A DNA stretch of 62,803 nt, taken from the NCBI GenBank assembly GCA_015222055.1, contig JADFUR010000081.1:1-62803 (forward strand). Reading direction: 5' to 3'. The DNA is from Bacteroidota bacterium. Its GTDB lineage: Bacteria > Bacteroidota > Bacteroidia > Bacteroidales > B39-G9. Of this stretch, positions 43,672 to 52,763 are shown in pieces (the stretch's first letter is position 1; the number at the start of each line of letters is the position of its first letter). The notes below the pieces were generated by a model. The model made no database searches. It was not told where the DNA came from and worked only from the letters and a program-made list of their open reading frames with translations. Made by a program: the position numbers and the translations under genes.

Positions 43672-44769
43672 ATGGAAAATGTAACAAAGAATATATGTTT
43701 TTTTAATAGCTGTAAAGCTTGGGGTGGTGGTGAAAAATGGCATTACGACATTGCTATTCTTTTACAAAAAAAAAAATATAGCATAACTTTAATAACTAAC
43801 AAGCATAGTGAATTATATAATAGAGCTGTAAACTCAAATATTCAGACTATTTCGATAAAAATTTCAAATCTTAGTTTTTTAAATCCCATTAAACTTTTGA
43901 AAATTAGTCGCTTGTTTAAAAAACACTCATCCAACACTGTAATATTAAATTTACCTTCTGATTTAAAAGCAGCAGGTATAGCTGCTAAAATTGCAGGTGT
44001 TGAAAATATTATTTATCGCAGAGGTAGTGCTATACCTATAAAAAATTCTTTTTTAAATAGATTTTTATTTAAAAAAATTATAACAGAGGTTATTGTCAAT
44101 TCAAATGAGACAAAGAAAACGCTCAATGCGAACAATCCAAATATGATTGATGAGAAAAAAATAAAATTGGTATATAATGGAATTGACTTAAAAAAGTATG
44201 ACAAGACAATATCGAAAATATATAAGAAAGAAAACAATGAAATTATTCTTGGCTCTGCCGGAAGACTTTCAAAACAAAAAGCTCAAAAGTATTTGATTGA
44301 TATCGCAGGAAAATTAAAATTGAAAAATATAAATTTCAAATTATTAATTGCCGGCGACGGAGAATTGAAAAGTGAACTTGTTGCTTATGCTAAAAAATTA
44401 AACGTCGAAAATGAAGTTGTGTTTTTAGGTTTCGTTGAGAATATTAAGACATTTATGAACAGCCTCGATATTTTTTTACTCACATCTTTGTGGGAAGGTT
44501 TTGGTTATGTTATTGTTGAAGCAATGGCTTGTAAAAAACCAACTGTAGCATTTAATGTAAGCAGTAATCCTGAGATTATTGCCGATAAAAAGACTGGTTT
44601 CTTAATTGATAATTTTGATATTGATGAATTTACTGAGAAGATTGAATTGCTTATTTGTGATGAAAAATTAAGAGAAAAATTTGGAAATGAAGCTAGAGAG
44701 CTTGTCGAAAAAAAATTCCAAATAGATAATACTTTTATGCAAATTGAGAAAATTCTTAATAAAAAATAA
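43672..44769 (+). CDS. Glycosyltransferase family 4
   Basis: A 365-residue GT-B enzyme. The start ATG at 43672 (MENVTKNI) is preferred over an in-frame TTG at 43660. The N-terminal domain has the FFNSCKAWGGGEKWHYDIA acceptor-side loop; the C-terminal domain begins at LVYNGIDLKKYD and LGSAGRLSKQKAQKYLID. The EX7E motif is intact: EGFGYVIVE in WEGFGYVIVEAMACKKPTVAF (near 280-300). It follows the GT2 gene and abuts the RmlD-like gene with no spacer (its TAA is directly followed by ATG), so all four are one unit. Confidence 0.9.
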   Translation: MENVTKNICFFNSCKAWGGGEKWHYDIAILLQKKKYSITLITNKHSELYNRAVNSNIQTISIKISNLSFLNPIKLLKISRLFKKHSSNTVILNLPSDLKAAGIAAKIAGVENIIYRRGSAIPIKNSFLNRFLFKKIITEVIVNSNETKKTLNANNPNMIDEKKIKLVYNGIDLKKYDKTISKIYKKENNEIILGSAGRLSKQKAQKYLIDIAGKLKLKNINFKLLIAGDGELKSELVAYAKKLNVENEVVFLGFVENIKTFMNSLDIFLLTSLWEGFGYVIVEAMACKKPTVAFNVSSNPEIIADKKTGFLIDNFDIDEFTEKIELLICDEKLREKFGNEARELVEKKFQIDNTFMQIEKILNKK

Positions 44770-45678
44770 ATGCAAACAATATTAGTTACAGGTTGCAACG
44801 GATTGTTAGGACAAAAACTCGTTGTCCAATTGTCACAAATGAAGAACATAAAATTAATTGCAACATCGAGAAGTGTTAATAAATTATTTGGTATTAAAAA
44901 TACAATTTTCAAACTACTTGATATAACTAATAAAACAGAACTCAATTATATAATAAAACTTTATAAGCCCAGCACAATAATTAATGCAGCAGCTATTACA
45001 AATGTCGATTTTTGTGAAGATAACAAAGATGAATGTTGGAAGGTTAATGTTGAGGCATTAAATTATTTATCACAGATTTCCAATGAGTTGAATATCCATT
45101 TAATTCATATTTCAACCGATTTTATTTTTGATGGATTAAGCGGAAATTATTCCGAAGATGATAATCCAAACCCTGTAAGTTATTATGGATTAGCTAAGCT
45201 GGAAGGTGAAAAAGTAATTCAATCTAATTCTAATAAATGGACAATTATCCGAACTGTTTTGGTTTATGGTTTGTCAAAAAATCGTAGTCGCTCAAATATT
45301 GTTTTGTGGGTAAAACAATCGCTCGAAAATAATAAACCAATAAATGTTGTAAACGATCAGTTTAGAACTCCCACTCTGGTTGAAGATTTAGCCAACGCTT
45401 GTGTTTATGCAGCAGTTAATGAAAAAGAAGGCATTTATCACGTTTCAGGCAAAGATTTTATGTCGATTTATGAAATTGCAATTGCAACAGCCGATTTTTT
45501 CGGTTTAGATAAATCGTTAATCTCTACAATTAGTTCAATATCTTTAAACCAAAATGCCAGAAGACCTCCTCGCACAGGATTTAACATTAATAAAGCAATA
45601 AGCGAACTGGATTTTCATCCACACTCCTTTATTGAAGGGTTGCAAATTGTTAGTGAACAATTTGCTATGATTAGTTAG
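44770..45678 (+). CDS. RmlD-like dTDP-4-dehydrorhamnose reductase family protein
   Basis: A 302-residue NAD(P)-dependent sugar-nucleotide reductase of the extended SDR type. The Rossmann motif is VTGCNGLLGQKLV (GxxGxxG, residues 6-18), then INAAAITNVDFCED near 75-88, the HISTDFIFDG block near 118-127, and the catalytic YYGLAKLEGE (YxxxK, near 137-146), plus RTPTLVEDLA near 199-208. This is the RmlD signature, but no other rhamnose genes (rmlA/B/C) are nearby, so the substrate may differ. It is directly continuous with the preceding glycosyltransferase gene and convergent with, and overlapping by 4 bp, the PAP2 gene. Confidence 0.87.
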   Translation: MQTILVTGCNGLLGQKLVVQLSQMKNIKLIATSRSVNKLFGIKNTIFKLLDITNKTELNYIIKLYKPSTIINAAAITNVDFCEDNKDECWKVNVEALNYLSQISNELNIHLIHISTDFIFDGLSGNYSEDDNPNPVSYYGLAKLEGEKVIQSNSNKWTIIRTVLVYGLSKNRSRSNIVLWVKQSLENNKPINVVNDQFRTPTLVEDLANACVYAAVNEKEGIYHVSGKDFMSIYEIAIATADFFGLDKSLISTISSISLNQNARRPPRTGFNINKAISELDFHPHSFIEGLQIVSEQFAMIS

Positions 45679-46625
45679 TTTGAGTTGACTTTTGCTGGTT
45701 TAAATGGGTTTACTTCGATGACCTTTCTGTTATCTGTCAAATGAATTTTTATAAGTTTATTATAAGCCAAAGTGCTTAAACCTAAAATTAATGGTGCAGA
45801 AATAACCCCTGCAATTACATCTACAAAATAATGAGCCTTGATATATACTGTTGCAAAACAAAGAATTATAATTATAGGCAATATGTAATAGAACAGTTTT
45901 TGTAAAAATTTAAAACTTAAATATAAAAATATTAAAGCCATTCCTACATGAGAACTTGGGAAAGCACCCGTTGGTACTTCACCAATTTTTTGAACAAATT
46001 TTACCGCATCATGAAAAAAATAAGCATCAGGTATTGTTGCCATTGAACCTTTGAAATGAAACTGTGGACCGACTACCGGGAATATTGAAAATATTATGTA
46101 GTAGATATAAAATGATGCTGTAACAATAAATATTACTTTAAAAGATTTTGTGCGATTAGTAATGTAAGCAACAAAGCAAATTATGAATGTTAGAAAATAA
46201 TACGAAAAATAGCCGAAATTCATTAATTCATTAAACCATTTTTGCGGGAAACGTTTTGAGAATTCAATACTTAGCTGGCATCCAAAAAGTTGTTGCTCTA
46301 AATTTACAATGTGAAAATCAAGATTGTTGAAAATTATGTTATTCATATAAGCTGTCTCTCCATAAAAATAGCTCAATAATAAAATAGGATAAAAGTTTCT
46401 TGTAAATTTTAATATTTCAGAATCATATTTATCATTAATAAATGATATGAAAAAAATGAAAAATAAAATTACTAAGCGAGAAATAAAATGAGAGGTCTCG
46501 TTTTCAAGTTTGTATGAACCAATGCAGATGTAAATTGCGGAGACTATTATATAAATAATTGTCGCAATATCAATAGGGTAAAGATTATAACCAGTTTTCT
46601 TTTTTATACCACTTAGTAGTTTCAT
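45675..46625 (-). CDS. PAP2-superfamily phosphatase (PAP2_3/inositol-phosphotransferase-like)
   Basis: A 316-residue membrane protein with about six helices. The PAP2 catalytic motifs are GAFPSSHVGMALIF (motif 2, P-S-S-H; near 225-238) and HYFVDVIAGV (motif 3, H...D; near 266-275), with a motif 1-like stretch (KRFPQKWFN) less clear. Proteins of this subclass act on lipid pyrophosphates or phosphoceramides, including undecaprenyl-PP or inositol-phosphoceramide-type reactions. Its 5' end overlaps the 3' end of the epimerase gene by 41 bp, so the two are coupled. In this glycan cluster, lipid-carrier recycling or head-group transfer is a plausible inference. Confidence 0.8.
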   Translation of the reverse strand: MKLLSGIKKKTGYNLYPIDIATIIYIIVSAIYICIGSYKLENETSHFISRLVILFFIFFISFINDKYDSEILKFTRNFYPILLLSYFYGETAYMNNIIFNNLDFHIVNLEQQLFGCQLSIEFSKRFPQKWFNELMNFGYFSYYFLTFIICFVAYITNRTKSFKVIFIVTASFYIYYIIFSIFPVVGPQFHFKGSMATIPDAYFFHDAVKFVQKIGEVPTGAFPSSHVGMALIFLYLSFKFLQKLFYYILPIIIILCFATVYIKAHYFVDVIAGVISAPLILGLSTLAYNKLIKIHLTDNRKVIEVNPFKPAKVNSN

Positions 46626-47583
46626 AAATTCCTTGCTTTAGATTGTAATCGGCTTTAAAATTAAAGTCATTTTCCAGTGGCTTTATGTCGCAAATCCAAC
46701 TACTTTTTAATTCGTTAATTTTTTCAAAGTTTGCAGTTGGAATTTTCCCAAACAGACCATAAATGGGTTCGAGAAAAAATGCTGTAATTTTTAACAAGCA
46801 GATAGGTATTCTGATTTTTATTGTTTTTCTGTTAAGATTTTTTTTAATAATATTTCCAAATGTAAGTGAATTACTAACTATTCCATCGCTAACAAAATAA
46901 GTTTTGTTTTTTATGTCAGATTCTAGAGCTGTGAAAATTATTTTAACAAGATCTTTAACATAAATAAAACTAACCCTTGTTTTATTAAATCCAATTAGTG
47001 GCTGAAAATGATTTTTTATTAACTTAAAATAAATGTAAAAATCTTTCTCACGAGGACCATAAACACCTATTGGACGAATAATAATGTAAGGAAAATTGGA
47101 TTTAGAAGTAATTAAATTTTCTGCCTGTAATTTACTTTTGCCATACGAGGTAACTGGACTTGGCTTATCCGAAAGTTTCATTATTTTTTCACCTTTTTGA
47201 ACAGGCCCATGTGCAGCAAGACTGCTCATATAAACAAATTTATCAGGAATTAAATTTGTAAAAATTAAAGCCTCAATAATATTTTTTGTGTATTGATAAT
47301 TAATTGTAAAGTAGTCTTGTCTCTTGTTTGCCTTGGTTATTCCTGCGTTATGGATAATATAATTAAACAGGATGTTTTGTTTTTTAAGATTGGAAAATGT
47401 TTTTTTTAAATCATCAGTATCGGCAAAATTCAATTCAATAAATTTTATTCTTTTATCTTTTAGATATTGCTTGTTGCTTGTTTCTCTTATCCCGGCATAT
47501 ACTTCATATCCTTTGCTTATGGCTTGCTCAACCATGAAACTGCCAATAAATCCACTTGCTCCTGTAATAAGAATTCGTTTCAT
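46585..47583 (-). CDS. NAD-dependent epimerase/dehydratase family protein
   Basis: A 332-residue extended SDR. The start MKRILITGASGFIGSF is used because the Rossmann motif follows immediately; an upstream in-frame ATG at 47700 would add a 39-residue extension with no conserved content. Landmarks: GASGFIG (7-13), NYIIHNAGITKANKRQDYF near 77, YMSSLAAHGP, and the catalytic SYGKSKLQAE (YxxxK) near 146-155. The N-terminal half is strong; the substrate could be a nucleotide sugar or a sterol/lipid-like substrate (3-beta-HSD-like proteins look similar). It overlaps the PAP2 gene by 41 bp. Confidence 0.82.
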   Translation of the reverse strand: MKRILITGASGFIGSFMVEQAISKGYEVYAGIRETSNKQYLKDKRIKFIELNFADTDDLKKTFSNLKKQNILFNYIIHNAGITKANKRQDYFTINYQYTKNIIEALIFTNLIPDKFVYMSSLAAHGPVQKGEKIMKLSDKPSPVTSYGKSKLQAENLITSKSNFPYIIIRPIGVYGPREKDFYIYFKLIKNHFQPLIGFNKTRVSFIYVKDLVKIIFTALESDIKNKTYFVSDGIVSNSLTFGNIIKKNLNRKTIKIRIPICLLKITAFFLEPIYGLFGKIPTANFEKINELKSSWICDIKPLENDFNFKADYNLKQGIYETTKWYKKENWL

Positions 47584-47803
47584 ATTATTTGCTTTTAGTA
47601 TCTGCTCTAATTTTATTTTTGAATATGCTAATTGAACTTTATCGTTGAATTTAATAACACTAAACGAAATTATTAATTCGTAATTTTCAAATTTACGCAT
47701 AATAATATTTAATTATATGCCATAATTTAAAAAATTTTTCGAAAATTATTTTAATATAATAAAGAAAGATTATTACTTATATGGTAATAGTTTGGGGAGA
47801 TTT

Positions 47804-48436
47804 TTATTTAAATAAACCATTTGTAGCATTATACCAGAAAATAAAATCAAGGTATCCTAACGATATATTAATTTTTTGAGAGAACTGCTTCATTTTGTTC
47901 TCAATTTCATAATATTTTTTGATAGTAAGAGATTTTGGAATCTCATCAATAACATTAAAATTTTTTAAGTTTCTGAGTATATGCCTGTCTAATATTGTAA
48001 CATCATCAGCAAAACCAATGTTTCGGAGATAGTGACTTGCTTCTTTCAAACCATATCCAGTAATATTTTTTAATAGCCATTCTCTTTTTTCTATTACTGT
48101 TGAAAATTGCGTTAGTGTTTCTTTTATTCCAAGAGTGTTGTTAAAAAATTGTTCCCGTGCTTTTACTATGTAGCGAGCTTTATTGTTTTTAAATCTCACA
48201 TAATTTAAATATTCAGATATTTCCGTTACTTGCCCTGTAAATAATAAGTTGTTTTCTGTTAAAATAAGAACCGTTTTCCACGCATTTTGAGCTTTCGATT
48301 GTGGAGTTAAAAGACAAAATACTAACTCTTGAAACAATTTTTTTTCATCGGCTTTTAGCCAGATAGACTTGAATTCATTAATGCGTTTATCTACATCCGG
48401 TTTTATTAACTCTAAAGTTGTTTTTAATTCATTCAT
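47804..48436 (-). CDS. N-glycosylase/DNA lyase, Ogg2 type
   Basis: A 210-residue base-excision repair enzyme of the helix-hairpin-helix-GPD family. ELVFCLLTPQSKAQNAWKTV marks the family's N-terminal core (near 37-56). The HhH element is KNITGYGLKEASHYLRNIG near 118-136 with the catalytic Lys in GLKEASH, and ILDRHILRNLKNF near 143-155 holds the conserved catalytic Asp. This is the 8-oxoguanine DNA glycosylase/AP-lyase (Ogg2/AGOG-like) group common in thermophiles and anaerobes. It lies next to an oxygen-defence island, consistent with repair of oxidised guanine. It is followed by a hairpin element toward the flavodiiron gene. Confidence 0.87.
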   Translation of the reverse strand: MNELKTTLELIKPDVDKRINEFKSIWLKADEKKLFQELVFCLLTPQSKAQNAWKTVLILTENNLLFTGQVTEISEYLNYVRFKNNKARYIVKAREQFFNNTLGIKETLTQFSTVIEKREWLLKNITGYGLKEASHYLRNIGFADDVTILDRHILRNLKNFNVIDEIPKSLTIKKYYEIENKMKQFSQKINISLGYLDFIFWYNATNGLFK

Positions 48437-48499
48437 CAGGAAAATAATTTTAGTTTTATCAAAAAACCTGCAAGATTTTTAAAGGAATTTTATTCAAAC

Positions 48500-48576
48500 T
48501 GTCATTCCGACCGTAGGGAGGAATCCCCTTCAATGAAAAAAAAGATTCCTCTCTCGTGCCTCACTTCTGAATGACA
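48500..48576. repeat. 77-bp imperfect hairpin element
   Basis: TGTCATTC (48500-48507) and GAATGACA (48569-48576) are exact inverted ends. Inside, GGGAGGAATC and GATTCCTCTC also pair. The word CCGTAGGGAGGAATC (48511-48525) recurs with 13 of 15 bases at 21891-21905. It is a non-coding palindromic repeat between the Ogg2 and flavodiiron genes. Confidence 0.75.
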
Positions 48577-48600
48577 AATAGGCGACTTTATGGACAGATG

Positions 48601-49770
48601 CTAATTAGAAGCTAAATCTTCAGTTAATTTATTTTTCAGATTAATTAAATCGTCATCCGAAGGAACATATTTTTGTTTATACGTATTAATAACATCAAAT
48701 CCAGAATCTTTAAGATAATCAGCTACTTGTGCAACGCTTTGACCTCCCCAGCCAAAAGAACCAAAGGCAATAGCTTTTCTATCTCTCGGCGACAATCCTT
48801 TTAAATATGTAAGGAAAGATGCAACATTTGGCATAATATTATTGTTCAGAGTTGGCGAACCAACGCAAATATATTCAGCATCAATAAGTTCAGTCATGAT
48901 ATCTGATATGTGATTACTTTGTAAATTTTTCATTGAAGTAGAGTAACCCTTTTCTTCAAATACTTCCTGAATTGAATAAGCCATTTTCTCTGTTGAATGC
49001 CACATTGTGTCGTAAATAATAACTGCTTTTCTAATAACACTATTAGACGCCCATTTTTTATATTCTGCAATAATATCTTTAGTGTATTTTTCCCAAACAA
49101 TACCGTGGCTCGATGCAATAACTTCAATGTCAAGAGTTGCTGCAACCTCAAGTTCTTTTCTGACCTGAGCAGAGTAGGGGAGTACAATATTGGCAAAATA
49201 TTTTTTCGCTTCCTCAATAATTATGTCTTTAGAATTTTTATAATCCATTCTGCTTGACGATGCATAATGCTGTCCAAAGGAATCATTTGAAAAAAGGATT
49301 TTTTCTTCGGGCATATATTCAACCATATTATCAGGCCAATGAACCATTGGTGTTAAAACAAATTGAAGGTTTCGCTTACCGAGATTTAAAACATCGCCGG
49401 TTTTAACAATTCTATGATTAAAATCTCTTTTATAATGTGCTGTTAATCCTTTTTCACCATTAGGGCAAGTAATTAACTCGGCATTTTTTGCAATATCCAT
49501 CATTTTTGGTATTGAACCTGAGTGGTCCATCTCAACATGATTGGAAACGATGTAATCAATTTTTGAAGGGTCAATTACTGATGAAATTCTTTTTATCATT
49601 TCATCAGAAAATTGTTCTTTTACAGTATCAATTAAAGTAATTTTTTTATCAATAATAAGATATGCATTATACGTTATCCCTCGTTGAGTAAGATAACCAT
49701 GAAAATTTCTTGAATCCCAATCAATGGCTCCAACCCAATAAATATTGTTTTTTAATTTTACAGCTTTCAT
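48601..49770 (-). CDS. Flavodiiron protein (FprA/A-type flavoprotein)
   Basis: A 389-residue enzyme reducing O2 to water or NO to N2O. The N-terminal MBL-fold domain (about 1-245) has the diiron ligands HVEMDH (H-x-E-x-D-H; about 78-83), a His at VHWPDN and a His at SSHGIVWEK near 225. The C-terminal flavodoxin domain (about 250-389) has IYDTMWHSTEKMAYSI, with the FMN phosphate loop, and PTLNNNIMPNVASFLTYL. There is no fused rubredoxin, so it needs the separate rubredoxin encoded at 52764-52922. It heads a run of detoxification genes on the minus strand. The ligand set appears complete. Confidence 0.95.
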   Translation of the reverse strand: MKAVKLKNNIYWVGAIDWDSRNFHGYLTQRGITYNAYLIIDKKITLIDTVKEQFSDEMIKRISSVIDPSKIDYIVSNHVEMDHSGSIPKMMDIAKNAELITCPNGEKGLTAHYKRDFNHRIVKTGDVLNLGKRNLQFVLTPMVHWPDNMVEYMPEEKILFSNDSFGQHYASSSRMDYKNSKDIIIEEAKKYFANIVLPYSAQVRKELEVAATLDIEVIASSHGIVWEKYTKDIIAEYKKWASNSVIRKAVIIYDTMWHSTEKMAYSIQEVFEEKGYSTSMKNLQSNHISDIMTELIDAEYICVGSPTLNNNIMPNVASFLTYLKGLSPRDRKAIAFGSFGWGGQSVAQVADYLKDSGFDVINTYKQKYVPSDDDLINLKNKLTEDLASN

Positions 49771-49785
49771 TGTTTATAATTTATT

Positions 49786-50241
49786 TTATTTTTTTAAAGG
49801 AAAATATTGTATTTTATCATTTGGTTTTATTTTTCCGCTTTTTATTACACGTGCAAATATACCTTCTTTTGGCATTACACAATTGCCTATTTCATTAAAA
49901 ATTGCACAATTGCTTCCATGGCATTCTTTACCAATTTGTGTTATTTCTAGTTCAACATTGCCAATTATTAATTTGTCTTTTGGAGAAGTTTTCCAAAGCT
50001 CAATACCTTGAGTTGTAATGTTTTCAGCAAATTCACCATAATTGATTTTTTTGCCTGACGATTTTGTGAATCTATCAATGCTTTCTTTTGCTAAAAGACT
50101 TACCTGACGATGCCAATTTCCCGCATGTGCATCACTCTTAACACCATTGCTATCAAGAATTATTTCTTTAACCGGAATTTTAATAGTCCCTTTTTTCTCA
50201 GAAATATTTACCGAAAGAACTTTAATTTCATCTTTAATCAT
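49786..50241 (-). CDS. MOSC domain-containing protein
   Basis: A 151-residue single MOSC domain, the sulfur-carrier fold also found at the C terminus of molybdenum cofactor sulfurases. The conserved core is visible: SDAHAGNWHRQVSLLAKESID near 37-57, YGEFAENITTQGI, and the conserved cysteine in GKECH near 112. Standalone MOSC proteins occur in anaerobes, often near molybdoenzyme or Moco genes; none is seen here. It lies 15 bp upstream of the flavodiiron gene on the same strand, so it is likely co-expressed. Its contribution to detoxification is not known. Confidence 0.88.
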   Translation of the reverse strand: MIKDEIKVLSVNISEKKGTIKIPVKEIILDSNGVKSDAHAGNWHRQVSLLAKESIDRFTKSSGKKINYGEFAENITTQGIELWKTSPKDKLIIGNVELEITQIGKECHGSNCAIFNEIGNCVMPKEGIFARVIKSGKIKPNDKIQYFPLKK

Positions 50242-50295
50242 AAGAAAAATATTTTTGAATTTTTGTCCAAAATGGTTTGTAAGCTATGCTTATTA

Positions 50296-51474
50296 TTAAT
50301 TAATTTTAAGACTACCGTCTGGATTTAAATATGAATCAAGTTCTGCTTTGCCTTTAAAAATTTTTGATAATAGTGAAGCTGATTTCGAATCACCTATTGA
50401 TATTGCACCATAAAGAGTATTGCTTTTTATAACAATTTTTTGATAAGTAATTTTATTTTTAATCTTATTTATTAATGCGTCTTCTTTATTAATATCACCG
50501 GCAGAAAATAGAGAAATACCAGAAACTTTCATGCGTGCTTCTATTTTTGATCCCGAATACTTAGTTTTAATATTTGACATGTTTTGTCCGGCAATAAAAC
50601 CTTGTTCTTTAGCTGGAATCCATAATCCGTAGCAAACATTATTATGCTCAGCAATATCACCGGCTGCATAAATGTTTTTTAAAGAAGTTTCCATAAAATC
50701 GTTAACTACAATTCCTTTATTGTTTTTGATATTAATTTTTTTAGCAAGCTCTAATCTCGGTCTTATTCCTGCTGAAATAATTATTGCATCTGCATCTAAT
50801 TTTTTTCCGGAATGTAAAGTTATGCTATTAACGGATTCGTTACCATTAATACTTTTTGTTGAGCAGTCAAGTCCAAACAACAGTCCTTTTTGCTTTAATA
50901 AATTAATTAATATTTCAGAACCATCAGAATCAAGCTGTCTCGGTAGTAAATATTTTGAAAATTCAATTATTGTAATTTTAGCTCCAGTGTTTAGTAAACT
51001 ATTAGCAACTTCAATACCAAGCAAGCCTCCACCAATTATGACTATGTTTTTTTTATTCTTACAATAATTTTTAATCCTATCTGCATCATCAATTTCCCTT
51101 AAAGTAAAAACACCTTTTTTTTTAATTCCTTCAATTGGGGGTATAAATGGATTTGCTCCTTGAGCTAATAAGAGTTTATCGTATTCGAAAATTTTATTCG
51201 ATAATGTAGAAACTTTTTGTTTAACAGAATCAATATCTGTAACAGTCTCGTTTAGAATAATTTTTATTCTGTTTGTTTCGTAAAAATTTTTTTTAAAAGG
51301 AGTTATTTTATCTACACTTACATTATCGGCAATGTAGTCGATTAGTCGGGGACGAAAAAAAAACAAATTGTTTGATTTTGAAATAATTGTTATTTCTGCA
51401 TTATCATCATTTTTTCTAATTGTTTTTGAAGCTTCTGTTCCTGCAATTCCATTTCCTATAATTACATATCTCAT
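50296..51474 (-). CDS. NAD(P)H-dependent FAD oxidoreductase (rubredoxin reductase/NorW-like)
   Basis: A 392-residue flavoprotein. FAD-binding dinucleotide motif YVIIGNGIAGTEA at residues 3-15, a second Rossmann motif NIVIIGGGLLGIEVANSLL near 145-163 for NAD(P)H, and the C-terminal FAD motif NIYAAGDIAEHNN near 265-277. No redox-active CxxC, so it fits the rubredoxin reductase/nitrite-reductase-type group, not thioredoxin reductases. It probably reduces the rubredoxin encoded nearby and thus feeds the flavodiiron protein, rubrerythrin and desulfoferrodoxin. That chain is inference from context. Confidence 0.88.
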   Translation of the reverse strand: MRYVIIGNGIAGTEASKTIRKNDDNAEITIISKSNNLFFFRPRLIDYIADNVSVDKITPFKKNFYETNRIKIILNETVTDIDSVKQKVSTLSNKIFEYDKLLLAQGANPFIPPIEGIKKKGVFTLREIDDADRIKNYCKNKKNIVIIGGGLLGIEVANSLLNTGAKITIIEFSKYLLPRQLDSDGSEILINLLKQKGLLFGLDCSTKSINGNESVNSITLHSGKKLDADAIIISAGIRPRLELAKKINIKNNKGIVVNDFMETSLKNIYAAGDIAEHNNVCYGLWIPAKEQGFIAGQNMSNIKTKYSGSKIEARMKVSGISLFSAGDINKEDALINKIKNKITYQKIVIKSNTLYGAISIGDSKSASLLSKIFKGKAELDSYLNPDGSLKIN

Positions 51475-51486
51475 TAATATTTTTTT

Positions 51487-52710
51487 TTATAAATTTACCA
51501 ATCTTTTCTCCCCTGATAAATTTTTGATATCGGTTATATCTTGACTTACTTCTAATACTCCTTTATAAACACCATTTTCATTTATTAGAGCATAATATTG
51601 TATACAAATAAATTTTCCTTTCATTTGTATCCAGAAATGTTCAAATTTTTTCTCCCCTGATTTAAACGATTTAATAATTCCTTCAACAATATGAACGCTC
51701 TCAGGAGTGTGACAGTTTTGTACTTTGCGGCCAATTATAGCAACAGTGCGTGCGAAAATTTCGTCTTTTGGTTTTGAAAAAAATTTAACATTGTCGTTTT
51801 CGTCAATCAAAGTAATGTCAACGGGAAGGGTGTTTAAAAGTAAAATAATTTGTTCAATGTTGAGTTTCCCTGTTCCAAGGTCAATTACAGAATTCTCCAG
51901 AAATTTAGAGCTTAATAAGTGATTTAAAATATTTTCTTTTTTAACTTTAGTTGGTGCATCAATAAATGGAAAACCTATCTCAAAACTTTGTTTGTGCATT
52001 TCTTCCCAATCTTCTTCCTTTATTGTTTCCGAAGCAATTGGGAATGCTATAACTTCTTCTTTAAAAATCATCCCATGCAATAAGAAAAATAATTCACCAA
52101 GAGCACGATTAATTTCTTTTAAATTAGAGTTTTCGTAATTAAGAAGTTTCTCAATGAATTTTATTTTTTTTCTAATATCGTTGTGTAATGACCACATAAC
52201 CATCAATGGTTTGTAATCTTTCCAAAGTTTTTCCAGATAAGGGAAAAGAATATTTTCTTTTTTTATGTAGTGTGTATTAAACTCTTTTAATTTTACAATA
52301 TTTGATTTCAGATTGTTTAAAGCCTCAATATACTCAGGAGTTTCTGGGTTTATAGAATTTATTTTTTTAATAAAATTTGTAGTTTGTCTAAGATGGTTTT
52401 CTAAAGCACGATTTTCTTGCATTAGATAATATAAAAAAGAGCCTTGCTTAGGTTTATCCCATTTATATTGCTGAAGATATTTTCCAAAGATATTTAATAC
52501 TTTACCAATGGTTCTTTTAATTTCATGAGTTGTAATACCCATTTCCAATTGTTTGTCTTCTAAGGCAAGCATATCGAATGGAGTAATATTTTCGATTGCT
52601 TGCTTATGTTTTTCCATTAGTGTTTTGCCATCTTCTCCAGAAATCATTCCCATAGAAAATGCTAACAGACTTTTAATTCTTTTTTCTTTTGTATTGATTG
52701 ATTCATCCAT
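51487..52710 (-). CDS. DUF438, hemerythrin-like and PAS domain protein
   Basis: A 407-residue soluble three-part protein. The N-terminal DUF438 segment (about 1-85) includes ENITPFDMLALEDKQLEMGI. The hemerythrin-like bundle (about 95-235) has HYIKKENILFPYLEKL, HNDIRKKIKFIE and FFLLHGMIFKEEVIAFPIA, giving the His and Glu residues expected for a diiron site. The PAS-like region (about 280-400) has VTLIDENDNVKFFS, FARTVAIIGRKVQNCHTPESVHIVEGI and GVLEVSQDITDI. The family is known in anaerobes and was proposed to sense or handle O2 or NO. It sits within the detoxification island, 12 bp from the oxidoreductase gene; a rubredoxin terminator precedes it. Confidence 0.88.
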   Translation of the reverse strand: MDESINTKEKRIKSLLAFSMGMISGEDGKTLMEKHKQAIENITPFDMLALEDKQLEMGITTHEIKRTIGKVLNIFGKYLQQYKWDKPKQGSFLYYLMQENRALENHLRQTTNFIKKINSINPETPEYIEALNNLKSNIVKLKEFNTHYIKKENILFPYLEKLWKDYKPLMVMWSLHNDIRKKIKFIEKLLNYENSNLKEINRALGELFFLLHGMIFKEEVIAFPIASETIKEEDWEEMHKQSFEIGFPFIDAPTKVKKENILNHLLSSKFLENSVIDLGTGKLNIEQIILLLNTLPVDITLIDENDNVKFFSKPKDEIFARTVAIIGRKVQNCHTPESVHIVEGIIKSFKSGEKKFEHFWIQMKGKFICIQYYALINENGVYKGVLEVSQDITDIKNLSGEKRLVNL

Positions 52711-52726
52711 GATAAATTTAAAAAAA

Positions 52727-52757
52727 AGCTTAAGATTAAATATTTTAATCTTAAGCT
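52727..52757 (-). terminator. Rho-independent terminator of the rubredoxin gene
   Basis: AGCTTAAGATTAAA, TAT, TTTAATCTTAAGCT: a perfect 14-bp stem. On the minus strand it is followed by six or seven T residues. It lies 7 bp past the rubredoxin stop and 17 bp before the DUF438 start, so it partly insulates the two. Confidence 0.85.
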
Positions 52758-52763
52758 AAATTA

